From positions 1 through 48,052 of the forward strand of contig JAQBVV010000007.1 in NCBI GenBank assembly GCA_027622905.1: 48,052 bases of DNA. Reading direction: 5' to 3'. This document shows positions 1 to 8,203 of the stretch, one piece after another. The notes beneath the pieces were generated by a model that did no database searches, was not told where the DNA came from, and worked only from the letters and a program-made list of their open reading frames with translations. Source of the DNA: Acidobacteriota bacterium (GTDB lineage: Bacteria; Acidobacteriota; Vicinamibacteria; Vicinamibacterales; UBA2999). The stretch's first letter is position 1; the number at the start of each line of letters is the position of its first letter. The translations under genes were made by a program, and so were the position numbers.

Positions 1-107
1 AGCAACGCAGCCCGGTGGGATGCATCGGTGGCCACGACGAGCAAGTTATTCCTGCCCGGGTCCTTAGTCGTCTGATTCCGCGAAGAGCAACGCCGCTCGA
101 CGAAGCC

Positions 108-1133
108 TCAAGGGCCACCTGGACTGGCGTCATAGATATCCACGAGTCGGTTGAAGAACGCCTCCGCAATGAGAGCGAACCCCTCGGCCGTCGGATGAAG
201 ATCGTCGTCGCCAAGACACGACAGGACCAGCGACCCCGCCCCGATGCACTGCCCGACACTGATGGTCTGATGGACGTCCACCAGTGGCACGTTCTGCCGG
301 ATGGCGATCTGGCGGATGAGGTCGTTATAGGGAATCACCATCGACTCCGTGTCGCGCCCGGTCCGCTGGGGCGGAATGGTCGCGAGGATCGGGGCGACAC
401 CACGCTCCCTGGCGCTTCGGACCATCGTCTCGATCGCGGCCGCCCCCAGGGCCCCCGGGCTCAACGACGTGGGACTCAGGTCGTTTGTGCCCTCCATGAG
501 CAGCACGACATCGGGCTGCAGTCTGCCGAGTTCGCTCTGAAAGCGAGAAACCGCCTGGGCCGCACGCTCTCCCCCTACCCCTGAATTCGTGACCCGCGCT
601 GCCTGCCCACCATACCGTTGTGCCAGGAGCTCGCTGAGCCGGGCCGGATAGGACCGATTGGGCTCCAGCTGTACGGACGTCGGAATCACGGAAGACGTGA
701 CCCCGGCGGTCAGGCTGTCGCCAAACGCCACGATGCTGCTGATGGGGGCGACGCTCACCGTTAGGGAGCAACGCGCCGTCGGTTGCAGCTCGTCTCGACC
801 GGTGCATGTGACCTGAGTGGTCCCGATCGGAAACGACGAGCCCGAGGCCAGGCTACATTCGGTCGTGACCGGCGCGAGCCCGCCCTGCACCGTCGGAACC
901 CCGTACTGCACCTGCACCGGCCCACCACCGAGCGACTGCCGCGAGACGTTCGCCGCGCACGCCAGCGAGAGCCCCTGCACCTCGGCGCCCGGGAGGGGCG
1001 TTGGAGCCAGCGGCGTGGGGGACGTGTCGCCACACCCGGCCACGAGCGCCAGGCCGCCACACACAGCGATGGCAGTCCGGTAGCCGACTGCCGTGAACGC
1101 GGAACGCATCGTGTCAGGCGATCTCATCATCAT
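108..1133 (-). CDS. Secreted SGNH/GDSL-type esterase lipoprotein with HYR-like domain
   Basis: 341 residues. The N-terminus has a hydrophobic stretch followed by a lipobox-like LVAGC (Cys34), so it is probably an outer-membrane or periplasmic lipoprotein, followed by a Pro/Thr-rich linker. Residues about 55-130 look like a HYR (immunoglobulin-like) domain, with the typical FPIGTTQVTC core. From about 133 to the end is an SGNH hydrolase: block I IVAFGDSLTAG (catalytic Ser), block III GTNDLS, and block V DDDLHPTAEG with the Asp-x-x-His pair. Such enzymes hydrolyse ester bonds in lipids or acylated glycans; the substrate cannot be told from sequence. It is divergent from the Na/Pi transporter. 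A TATAAT hexamer lies on the minus strand at 1173-1178, about 40 bases before the start. Several ATG codons cluster at the start, so the exact first residue is uncertain. Confidence 0.88.
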   Translation of the reverse strand: MMMRSPDTMRSAFTAVGYRTAIAVCGGLALVAGCGDTSPTPLAPTPLPGAEVQGLSLACAANVSRQSLGGGPVQVQYGVPTVQGGLAPVTTECSLASGSSFPIGTTQVTCTGRDELQPTARCSLTVSVAPISSIVAFGDSLTAGVTSSVIPTSVQLEPNRSYPARLSELLAQRYGGQAARVTNSGVGGERAAQAVSRFQSELGRLQPDVVLLMEGTNDLSPTSLSPGALGAAAIETMVRSARERGVAPILATIPPQRTGRDTESMVIPYNDLIRQIAIRQNVPLVDVHQTISVGQCIGAGSLVLSCLGDDDLHPTAEGFALIAEAFFNRLVDIYDASPGGP

Positions 1134-1404
1134 TCGGACCGGGCCGAACGCCAGGGGCGGGAACCGGCTGAAATTATAGGGGACAACGAGGATAACGAGT
1201 CAGGACGCCGGGAACGCCGAGGGCGGCGATGGCTGAACTCTGTGGTGACCAAAGCGAGGTTGCGGGAAACGATCGCGGCATTTCGGGTGCTCAGTAGGGT
1301 CGTGCGAAGGGGCACAGCTACTGCCCCCTCGACGCGACCAGGGCTCCGGATGCCGGGCATCACACCCCGAGGTCGCGATTCCTCGCATAATCCACGATAG
1401 CCGC

Positions 1405-3030
1405 ATGTGGATTCCGTCTCTTGAGTTCGCCCTCGGAGGCATCGGTCTGCTTCTGCTCGGGATGAGCATGCTGACCGACGGCCTGAAGCTTGCCGCCGGG
1501 AACGCCCTTACTGGCTGGCTCGATCGATCGACGGCGACACGACTTCGCGGGCTGGCGACTGGATTCGCGCTGACCGCGCTGGTGCAGTCGTCGAGTGCGG
1601 TCACGGTTGCCACGATCGGGTTCGTCAACGCCGGCCTGCTCACTCTCTCTCAAGCGGCGTGGCTCATTTTTGGCAGCAACGTCGGCACCACGGTCACCGG
1701 ATGGCTGGTGAGCCTGGTGGGACTGGATCTGAACATCGACGCATGGGCCCTTCCCCTGGTGGGGCTCGGAACGCTCGCCAGGCTCTTTCGTCCGCACGAT
1801 CGGCTCGCCGCCGTCGCGACGGCGGTTGCCGGGTTCGGCCTGCTGTTTCTGGGACTGTCGTTCCTGAAGTCGGGATTCGCCGACATCGGTGAGCACTTCG
1901 CACAAGTCGCGTTCAACGTTGTCGGTGTGCAGGGGGTTGTCTATTCCCTGCTGATCGGTGCCGCCTTGACGGCAGTCACGCAATCCTCAAGCGCGGCCAT
2001 CGCCGTCATCATCTCGGCACATGCGCAGGGGGTCGTCGGGGATGTGATTGGCGCCTCCCTGGTCATCGGGGCCAATGTCGGCACGACGGCGACGGCGCTG
2101 CTCGCATCGGTTGGTGCGACGACCGCCGCCAAACGCCTGGCACTCCTGCATGTCATCTTCAACGTGCAGACGGCGCTCGTTGCGGTGGTGCTTCTTGTAC
2201 CGCTGTTGCAGTTGCTCGCCACCGTGCGCTCGACGCTCGGAGCCGGTGACGAATCGGCTGTCACGCTGGCGATATTCCACACCGTCTTCAATATTGTCGG
2301 CGTCCTGCTCATGTGGCCGCTTGCCGCCCCGGTGTCCCGCTGGGTGAGCACACGCTTCACGAGTGGCGAGGGGCTCGTCGGCCAGCCACGCTACCTCGAT
2401 GATTCGGCGCTGGCCGTCCCGGAAACCGGCGCGCGCGCTGCCGCCCTCGAAATGGGGCGGGCAAGCAGCATGCTGATCGCGGCCGTCTCGGGGTTGCTGC
2501 ATGGCACGCCGCGGGAACGGGTCTCGCTGCAACTGACCGAGAGCGAGGCGTTGTTTACGCGCATCGGCGAGTTCGTCCAAAGACTTAATCGAACGACCAT
2601 GTCGAAAGACTTGAGCGCGGCCGTCATCGAGGTACTGGGGGCGCTGGTTCGGTTTCGTTCGACGCTGATGATGGTGCGGGACTGGCTCTCGCTCAAGCGG
2701 ATCGAGGACGACATTCGGATGTTGCCACAGCCACTCGTGGCGACACTCGATACCATCTTCCGCGCCTCTGATGCCGAGTCTCCGGAGTTCGATCCAGCCG
2801 CGAGCCGCCACCATGCCAGCGAGTTCAAGGCACAGCGACGCGAACATCGGGATCTGTTGATCGAGGAGGCAGCACAGGGGAAACGGTCGGTGGACGACGC
2901 GACCCGTGTGCTTCCGTATCTGGTCGAGCTCGGCGAACTGACAAGCGAGCTCTCGAAAGCGGCGAGCGCGCTTCACGCGGCAAGGACAGACAAGAAAGTA
3001 CCGCAGGCTCCGCAACGTGAGGAGTCGTGA
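1405..3030 (+). CDS. Na+/phosphate cotransporter family protein with C-terminal PhoU-like domain
   Basis: 541 residues. Residues 1-320 are a polytopic membrane domain with two inverted Na/Pi cotransporter repeats. Each carries the family's QSSSA signature (ALVQSSSAVTVATIGFV and VTQSSSAAIAVIISA) and a GANVGTT/GSNVGTT motif. Residues about 340-530 are soluble, charged and helical, as in the PhoU-like regulatory tails of the NptA/YjbB family. It should move phosphate (or another anion) across the inner membrane with sodium. It is a single-gene unit, divergent from the SGNH lipoprotein and convergent with pckA. There is no clear Shine-Dalgarno, and a CATAAT hexamer lies only 13 bases upstream of the ATG, suggesting a very short or absent leader. 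Confidence 0.92.
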   Translation: MWIPSLEFALGGIGLLLLGMSMLTDGLKLAAGNALTGWLDRSTATRLRGLATGFALTALVQSSSAVTVATIGFVNAGLLTLSQAAWLIFGSNVGTTVTGWLVSLVGLDLNIDAWALPLVGLGTLARLFRPHDRLAAVATAVAGFGLLFLGLSFLKSGFADIGEHFAQVAFNVVGVQGVVYSLLIGAALTAVTQSSSAAIAVIISAHAQGVVGDVIGASLVIGANVGTTATALLASVGATTAAKRLALLHVIFNVQTALVAVVLLVPLLQLLATVRSTLGAGDESAVTLAIFHTVFNIVGVLLMWPLAAPVSRWVSTRFTSGEGLVGQPRYLDDSALAVPETGARAAALEMGRASSMLIAAVSGLLHGTPRERVSLQLTESEALFTRIGEFVQRLNRTTMSKDLSAAVIEVLGALVRFRSTLMMVRDWLSLKRIEDDIRMLPQPLVATLDTIFRASDAESPEFDPAASRHHASEFKAQRREHRDLLIEEAAQGKRSVDDATRVLPYLVELGELTSELSKAASALHAARTDKKVPQAPQREES

Positions 3031-3149
3031 AATGGTGCGCCCTGAGGCGCCTAACCCCTTTACCGTTTGGGGCACCGGAGAGCGGGTCGCGTAGCCCGCA
3101 CCCACCCGGCTGTCGCTGCAACGCTACGCCGCGGATCACTTCCGCGAAC

Positions 3150-3190
3150 CCCCTCCGACTGGCTCAGCGCAACGCGCTGACCCGAGCGAG
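3150..3190. other. Hairpin between convergent transporter and pckA genes
   Basis: Within the 239-base gap between the two convergent genes, a short perfect hairpin CAGCGC-aac-GCGCTG occurs near 3166-3180. It could help end transcription from either side, but there is no U-tract on either strand, so it is not a convincing intrinsic terminator. Confidence 0.25.
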
Positions 3191-3269
3191 TGCGCTCTTC
3201 ACATCCTTGCGGGTCTCGCCGCATAGCGCAGCCTGACCGGCGGGTATCGCGTCACCGGCGGGCCGCCGC

Positions 3270-4850
3270 TCAGGCCGCCGGACCGGCCTCGCGCACCGCC
3301 ACGCTCACCCCGTCGGCGTAAGCCTTGAAATTGTTGCGGAAGAGCGTTGCGAGCTTCCTGGCCATCTCGTCGTACTTGCCGGCATCGCTCCAGGTCGCCC
3401 TCGGCACCAGGATCTCCTTCGGCACGCTCGGGCACTCCGTCACCATGGTGAGGCCGAAGAACGGCTCGCGCGCGGTCGGCGCGGTCGCCAGCGCGCCCTC
3501 GTGGATCGCGTCCAGGATGGCGCGCGTGTACGACAGCTTGACGCGCTTGCCGACGCCATATGGCCCGCCGCTCCAGCCGGTGTTGACGAGCCAGACGCTG
3601 GCCTTGTGCGTGCGGATCCTCTCCGACAGCAGGCCGGCGTACTTGCCCGGGTGCCAGACGAGGAACGGGCCCCCGAAGCAGGGCGAAAAGGTCGCCTGCG
3701 GTTCGGTGACGCCGACCTCGGTCCCGGCCACCTTCGCCGTGTATCCGCTGATGAAGTGGTACTCGGCCTGCTCCGGCGTAAGCCGGCTGACGGGCGGCAG
3801 CACGCCGAAGGCGTCGCAGGTGAGGAAGATGACGTGGTTCGGGTGCTCGGCGACACACGGAATGCGGATGTTCGAGATGAACTCGATCGGATACGCGCCG
3901 CGCGTGTTCTCGGTGATGCTGCTGTCGGCGAAGTCGACGTGGTTGTCCGACTCGTCGTACACCACGTTTTCGAGCACGGCGCCGAATCTCAACGCGTCGA
4001 AGATCTCCGGCTCCGCGTCTCGCGTCAGATAGATGGCCTTCGCGTAGCAGCCGCCCTCGATGTTGAAGATGCCCTTGTCGGTCCAGCAGTGCTCGTCGTC
4101 GCCGACGAGCTGCCGCTTGGGATCGGCCGAGAGCGTGGTCTTGCCCGTGCCCGAGAGGCCGAAGAGGACCGACGACACGCCGGTCTTCGGGTCGGCGGTG
4201 GCCGAGCAGTGCATCGACAGCACGCCCCGCTTCGGCATCAGATAGTTCATCAGGGTGAAGACCGCCTTCTTCATCTCACCCGCGTACTGCGTGCCCAGGA
4301 TGACCACTTCCTGCCGCTCGAGGCTCAGGTCAACGCTGGTCTTCGAGGTCATGCCCGTCGTGTACCGATTGGCCGGAAACGCCCCCGCGTTCAGGATCAC
4401 GCAGTCGGGTTCCCCGAAGTGCGCCAGTTCCTCGGGCGTGGGGCGAATCAACATGTTGTGCATGAAGAGCGCGTGGTACGGGCGGGCGCAGATCACGCGG
4501 ACCTTCAGGCGATAGTCGGGATCCCAGCCGGCGAACGAGTCCACGACATAGAGCTCGTGGCAGGTGTTCAGGTAGTCGATGGCCCGCTCGCGGTTGACGA
4601 AGAAGGTCGACTCCTCGATGCCGATGTTGACTGGCCCCCACCAGACGTCGCCGGATGACGTGTCGTGCTTGACGACCCGTTTGTCTTTGGGGGAGCGGCC
4701 GGTCTTGTCGCCGGAGTACGCGATCAGGGCGCCGGTGTCGGAAAGGGTCGCGCGGGGATCGCGCAAGAACGCCTTCTGGTAGAGCGCCGGCGGCGAGGCG
4801 TTCCGGTGCACGGTCTGGACATCAATCTCGTACTTACGGAGGTCAAACAT
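3270..4850 (-). CDS. pckA: Phosphoenolpyruvate carboxykinase (ATP)
   Basis: 526 residues, full family length. It catalyses ATP-dependent decarboxylation of oxaloacetate to phosphoenolpyruvate in the cytosol, the first committed gluconeogenic step. The kinase-1a P-loop FGLSGTGKTTLSADP is at about residues 228-242, followed by the metal/ATP-binding GDDEHCW and the FNIEGGCYAKAI segment. The substrate-binding TGRSPKDK and YAGEMKK regions are also present, as is SGYTAKVAGTE near residue 370. The start is supported by AGGA six bases before the ATG. It stands alone between the convergent phosphate transporter and the upstream globin gene, with about 200 bases of leader in which I see no defined regulatory element. 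Confidence 0.97.
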   Translation of the reverse strand: MFDLRKYEIDVQTVHRNASPPALYQKAFLRDPRATLSDTGALIAYSGDKTGRSPKDKRVVKHDTSSGDVWWGPVNIGIEESTFFVNRERAIDYLNTCHELYVVDSFAGWDPDYRLKVRVICARPYHALFMHNMLIRPTPEELAHFGEPDCVILNAGAFPANRYTTGMTSKTSVDLSLERQEVVILGTQYAGEMKKAVFTLMNYLMPKRGVLSMHCSATADPKTGVSSVLFGLSGTGKTTLSADPKRQLVGDDEHCWTDKGIFNIEGGCYAKAIYLTRDAEPEIFDALRFGAVLENVVYDESDNHVDFADSSITENTRGAYPIEFISNIRIPCVAEHPNHVIFLTCDAFGVLPPVSRLTPEQAEYHFISGYTAKVAGTEVGVTEPQATFSPCFGGPFLVWHPGKYAGLLSERIRTHKASVWLVNTGWSGGPYGVGKRVKLSYTRAILDAIHEGALATAPTAREPFFGLTMVTECPSVPKEILVPRATWSDAGKYDEMARKLATLFRNNFKAYADGVSVAVREAGPAA

Positions 4851-5050
4851 CCTGGTTCCTTTCGATGGGTCGTATCACCTCGCCCCTTGCCCGCCGCAGT
4901 GAGGCGCGGCAGCCACCACGGTCAGGGAGCGATGGACGATCTGAGAACTGGCGGCCAGAGCGCTGGACCAGGCGCCGGTCGAACTGGTGGGCGGTCACGT
5001 TCGTGCAGAATCTTATCAATTTGCAGCCTCCCCCTGCCCTTTGCCGTTCG

Positions 5051-5455
5051 CTAGTACCTGGATTTCATGAACGCGATTCCAGGCTCCAATCCTAGACGCC
5101 AGACTCTCTCGACGCCCTCGTCGAACAACGGATCGAATTGCTGAACGGCCTGAACCAAGCAGTCGAGCCACAGGTCGTACAGTTCTGGCCGTATATCCAT
5201 CTCCGTCCTGCTGTGAAGCTTGGCTACGCGCTCAAGATCCGAGAGCATCTCCGATGAGCCGCTGCTGGCCAGCATCATGAGGTACAGCGAACCCTTGAGC
5301 ATTCTGACCTGTACCCGAAAATCCGTGTGTGCGAACTTCCTTGTGACTTCGTCGGATGAGGCGAGGAAGAGTTCATAGAAGCGATTCAGAAACTCAGGCG
5401 TCCTCAAACATCGTCCAAGGCTGTCGTTGAACAGCTCCGCGTCCTGTGCATCCAT
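5051..5455 (-). CDS. Small single-domain globin
   Basis: 134 residues from the chosen ATG; an in-frame extension of 39 residues to 5572 exists but reads unlike protein and would pass the normal globin N-terminus. The pattern is a globin fold: helix A/B RFYELFLASS, KFAHTDFRVQ, a hydrophobic E-helix LKGSLYLMMLA, then the F-helix with probable proximal His81 in AKLHSRTEMDIRPELYDLW, and a G/H helix pair. It probably binds haem and acts in O2 or NO handling or sensing; there is no attached output domain. It is followed on the same strand by pckA after about 200 bases, with no sign of coupling. Start uncertain. Confidence 0.75.
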   Translation of the reverse strand: MDAQDAELFNDSLGRCLRTPEFLNRFYELFLASSDEVTRKFAHTDFRVQVRMLKGSLYLMMLASSGSSEMLSDLERVAKLHSRTEMDIRPELYDLWLDCLVQAVQQFDPLFDEGVERVWRLGLEPGIAFMKSRY

Positions 5456-5652
5456 GCCGTGTGTCGATGGTAGTTCCTCATGAAGAGCGAGAGCACTCCA
5501 AATGCGTGCCACCCATGCCATGGGATTGCACATGAGCGAATTTGGTGCGCCCTGCTCGCCTTCGCTCCGCAAGAGCTACGGCGAACCACAGGCACCCCCA
5601 CACACATCTCGCCATAGCTCGCGCCTGAGTTGTACTCGCGAGCGGAGGCGGA

Positions 5653-5729
5653 TGGTGCGCCCTGCAGGATTCGAACCTGCGACCTCCCGGTTCGTAGCCG
5701 GACGCTCTATCCAACTGAGCTAAGGGCGC
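5653..5729 (-). tRNA. tRNA-Arg (anticodon ACG)
   Basis: On the minus strand the cloverleaf is complete: acceptor GCGCCCT pairs with AGGGCGC, D-arm GCTCAGTTGGATAGAGC, anticodon stem TCCGG/CCGGG enclosing the loop CTACGAA (anticodon ACG, read as ICG after deamination), and T-arm CAGGTTCGAATCCTG. The discriminator is A at 5656 and the 3' CCA is encoded in the DNA (5653-5655). Confidence 0.97.
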
Positions 5730-5760
5730 GACGAGGACACGCGCGGGTGACGCTCTTAGA

Positions 5761-5861
5761 GCGTTTTTCGATTCGGTGGAGACCGAAAAACGCGGGTAAG
5801 CGCTTTTCGAAACGGCCCGGCCCCTGCGAGAAGCCCTGGCCGAAACGAAAAGCGCTCTAGG
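5761..5861. repeat. Double-hairpin interspersed repeat, copy A
   Basis: A 101-base element nearly identical in its first half to the one at 28867-28967. It contains two consecutive hairpins built from versions of the same 10-12 base word: GCGTTTTTCG pairs with CGAAAAACGC (5761-5792), and AGCGCTTTTCG pairs with CGAAAAGCGCT near the right end. With the flanking TAGA, the outer ends form imperfect terminal inverted repeats TAGAGCG(T/C)TTTTCG. It lies between tRNA-Arg and moaB, in non-coding DNA. Confidence 0.85.
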
Positions 5862-5945
5862 AGGGTCGAGCGAGAGCGCGCAAGCGGAAACTATAGCATG
5901 CGGCCCAGGAGCGCACGACGGAGCGGGACGCCTCGGGGCGCGACC

Positions 5946-5951
5946 TATAAT
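5946..5951 (+). promoter_or_regulatory. Candidate -10 element for the moaB operon
   Basis: A perfect TATAAT lies 20 bases before the GTG start of moaB. No good -35 hexamer is seen at the right distance. The implied leader is about 14 bases. Confidence 0.45.
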
Positions 5952-5971
5952 CGGGTCGTGGGAACAGCATC

Positions 5972-6487
5972 GTGAGCCACCTCGAACACAAAGCGCTGGC
6001 ACCCACCTTGGTCTCCTGCTCGGTGCTCACGGTGAGTGATTCACGCACCCCGGAGACGGACACGAGCGGCCGTGCGATCCGGCAACTACTCGAGGATGCC
6101 GGCCACGTGATCATCAGCCACGCAATCGTGAAGGACGAACCGGAGCAGGTCGCCTCGTACGTGCGCGCACGCGTCGCCGACCCGTCCACGCAGGTCGTGA
6201 TCACCACCGGCGGCACGGGCATCACGGCACGCGACGGTACCTTCGACGCGATCGATGCCATGCTCGAGAAACGGCTCGACGGATTTGGCGAGCTGTTCCG
6301 GATGCTGAGCTTTCAGGAGATCGGTGCCGCCGCCATGCTGAGTAGAGCCACGGCCGGTACGGCGTCGGCAAACGGGTTGTCGATGGCGATCTTCGTCCTG
6401 CCTGGCTCCGAGGCCGCGGTGCGCCTCGCGATGACGCGCCTGATCCTCCCCGAGCTGGGGCACCTCGCCCAGCAGTTGCGCGCATGA
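5972..6487 (+). CDS. moaB: MogA/MoaB family molybdenum cofactor biosynthesis protein
   Basis: 171 residues with a GTG start. MoaB/MogA proteins adenylylate molybdopterin before molybdate insertion, in the cytosol. The family core is clear: VLTVSDSRTPETDTSGRAI near residue 18, the TTGGTGITARDGTFDAI loop that binds the pterin/nucleotide at about 85-102, and FGELFRMLSFQEIGAAAMLSRA with the conserved Ser/Arg. The final PGSEAAVRLAM segment is also standard. The stop overlaps the moeA start by four bases (ATGA), so the two are translationally coupled parts of one operon. A -10-like TATAAT lies 20 bases upstream. Confidence 0.93.
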   Translation: MSHLEHKALAPTLVSCSVLTVSDSRTPETDTSGRAIRQLLEDAGHVIISHAIVKDEPEQVASYVRARVADPSTQVVITTGGTGITARDGTFDAIDAMLEKRLDGFGELFRMLSFQEIGAAAMLSRATAGTASANGLSMAIFVLPGSEAAVRLAMTRLILPELGHLAQQLRA

Positions 6488-7704
6488 CGACTCGCATGCG
6501 CCCGCTGGGGGAGACGATCTCGCTGGAGGAAGCGCGCGCCAGGATCGAGGCCGCGGTGCGCCCGATCGAGAGGACCGAACGCGTGCCGCTGGCGGACGCG
6601 GCTGGCCGCGTGCTCGCCGAAAGCCTCGTGGCAACCGCCGACGTGCCGCCGTTTGCCCGCGCGGCGATGGACGGCTACGCCGTCCGCGCCGAGGACTCCA
6701 CCGGCGCCACCCGCGAGCAGCCGCGCACGTTCACCCGGATCGAAACGTTGTTCACCGGCCAGGTCGCCCGGAAAACGGTCGGACCCGGGGAGTGCATCGA
6801 GATCGCGACCGGAGCGCCGATGCCGGACGGTGCCGACGCGGTCGTCATGGTGGAAGAGACCGACGGCGAAGCGTCCGGTGCAGTGAGGGTGTTCTCGGCG
6901 GTGTCGCCACGCCAGAACGTGGGCCCGCAGGGGGCGGACATCCGCCAGGGGCAGCAGATCCTCTCGGAGGGCACGACGCTCACGCCAGGCCGGATCGGAG
7001 CAGCAGCGGCGCTCGGCCGCTCTGAGGTCGCGGTATACGCCCGCCCACGTGTCGCGATCCTCTCCACCGGCAACGAGATTGTCGAACCGGGCACGGGCCT
7101 GGAACCCGGCCAGATCTACGACATCAACAGATTCACGCTGGCCGCCGTCGTCGCCGCACACGGCGGAGAGCCGGTCCCCTACCGGACGGCCCACGACACG
7201 ATCGAGGCGCTGTCCGACGCGCTGGACACCTGTCTTAAGGACGATCTGCTCGTGTTCTCGGGTGGCAGCTCCGTCGGCGAGCGCGACCTCATTCTTGACG
7301 TCCTGGCATCGCGGGGCGAGGTGATCTTCCACGGCATCGCGGTCAAGCCAGGCAAGCCCACGGCCTTCGGCCGGGTCTCAGGGAAGCTCTTCTTTGGCAT
7401 GCCCGGCTATCCGACGTCGTGCCTGTCAAACGCGTATATCCTTCTTGCGCCTGCACTTAGAAGAATCGCCAGGCTCTCGCCGGACATCGTCAGGTCGATC
7501 GCGCTGCCGCTCAGCCAGCGGATCGCCTCGACGCCGAACCGGCATCAGTTCTATACCGTCCGGCTCGTTGACGGGGCGGCCCAGCCGGCCTTCAAGGCGT
7601 CGGGCGACATCACCAGCATGTCGCTGGCTGACGGATACATCGAGATTCCCGCCGGCAGCGGCGGGGTCGAGCAGGGGGAGGTTGTCGAGGTGAGACTATT
7701 TTGA
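6484..7704 (+). CDS. moeA: Molybdopterin molybdenumtransferase MoeA
   Basis: 406 residues, full length. It inserts molybdate into adenylylated molybdopterin to give the finished cofactor. Recognisable parts are the N-terminal [11 protein letters not shown] and [17 protein letters not shown] segments, [20 protein letters not shown], the MogA-like domain with [14 protein letters not shown] at about 192-205 and GGSSVGERD, then [10 protein letters not shown] and [16 protein letters not shown]. The C-terminal domain IV ends with an [17 protein letters not shown] segment. It overlaps moaB by four bases and the next gene by four bases (TTGA). The genome therefore makes a molybdoenzyme, though none is encoded in this window. 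Confidence 0.95.
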   Translation: MTTRMRPLGETISLEEARARIEAAVRPIERTERVPLADAAGRVLAESLVATADVPPFARAAMDGYAVRAEDSTGATREQPRTFTRIETLFTGQVARKTVGPGECIEIATGAPMPDGADAVVMVEETDGEASGAVRVFSAVSPRQNVGPQGADIRQGQQILSEGTTLTPGRIGAAAALGRSEVAVYARPRVAILSTGNEIVEPGTGLEPGQIYDINRFTLAAVVAAHGGEPVPYRTAHDTIEALSDALDTCLKDDLLVFSGGSSVGERDLILDVLASRGEVIFHGIAVKPGKPTAFGRVSGKLFFGMPGYPTSCLSNAYILLAPALRRIARLSPDIVRSIALPLSQRIASTPNRHQFYTVRLVDGAAQPAFKASGDITSMSLADGYIEIPAGSGGVEQGEVVEVRLF

Positions 7705-8099
7705 CCAGCTCGCTGGAACGGATCGCCCAGGCGGTCGGCGTGCCGGACGCCCGGCGTCACATCTTTCTCTGCTGCGACCAGGCCAAGCCGAAATGCTGCG
7801 ATGCGGCGCGGGGCATGGCCGCCTGGGACTTTCTGAAACGGCGCCTCAAGGATCTCGGGCTCTCGGAGCGGGGCGGCATCCTTCGCACCAAGGCCAACTG
7901 CCTGCGCATCTGCGAAGGCGGTCCCATCGCGGTCGTCTATCCGGAGGGCGCCTGGTATGCCGGATGCGACCCGCCGGTGCTCGAAGCGATCATCCAATCC
8001 CACCTGATCGGCGGTAAAGTAGTGGAAGAGCATGTCATCACGTCGCGCGTCCTGCCGATTGTCGAGTCGACGCCCCCTGCAACACCCGTCAACGAGTGA
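7701..8099 (+). CDS. Thioredoxin-fold [2Fe-2S] ferredoxin
   Basis: 132 residues, starting at TTG that overlaps the moeA stop (TTGA). Residues 20-110 match the thioredoxin-like [2Fe-2S] ferredoxin family (also the fold of the NuoE C-terminal domain): [14 protein letters not shown] supplies the first cysteines, and [24 protein letters not shown] supplies the second pair and the conserved GP-x-V-V-YPEG-x-WY block. It should carry single electrons at low potential in the cytosol. It belongs to the Moco operon by coupling but lies just 104 bases before the korAB-nuo operon, so it could serve either. Confidence 0.85.
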   Translation: MTSSLERIAQAVGVPDARRHIFLCCDQAKPKCCDAARGMAAWDFLKRRLKDLGLSERGGILRTKANCLRICEGGPIAVVYPEGAWYAGCDPPVLEAIIQSHLIGGKVVEEHVITSRVLPIVESTPPATPVNE

Positions 8100-8105
8100 T
8101 ATAAT
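8097..8105 (+). promoter_or_regulatory. Extended -10 promoter for the kor-nuo operon
   Basis: TGATATAAT is an extended -10 element (TGn plus perfect TATAAT) overlapping the stop codon of the ferredoxin gene. The hexamer CTGCAA 17 bases upstream is only a weak -35 (3 of 6). Transcription would start near 8112, giving a leader of about 90 bases before korA. Confidence 0.55.
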
Positions 8106-8203
8106 TCCCCGGTTTCGGACCTTTACATATTCATATCCGTCAGCCAACCAGTCCCACTCTCCTCCGCCACGATCAGGATGAGCCGCGGAGCAGGATAGAA
8201 ACA

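Noticed and set aside
1987-3105. 372-codon frame opposite the Na/Pi transporter
   Set aside because: Arg/His-rich shadow of a membrane protein with clear family motifs on the plus strand.
3501-4658. Long open frame opposite pckA (385 codons)
   Set aside because: It is antisense to a fully conserved PckA and has the Arg/Val/Asp-rich makeup of a GC-rich shadow frame.
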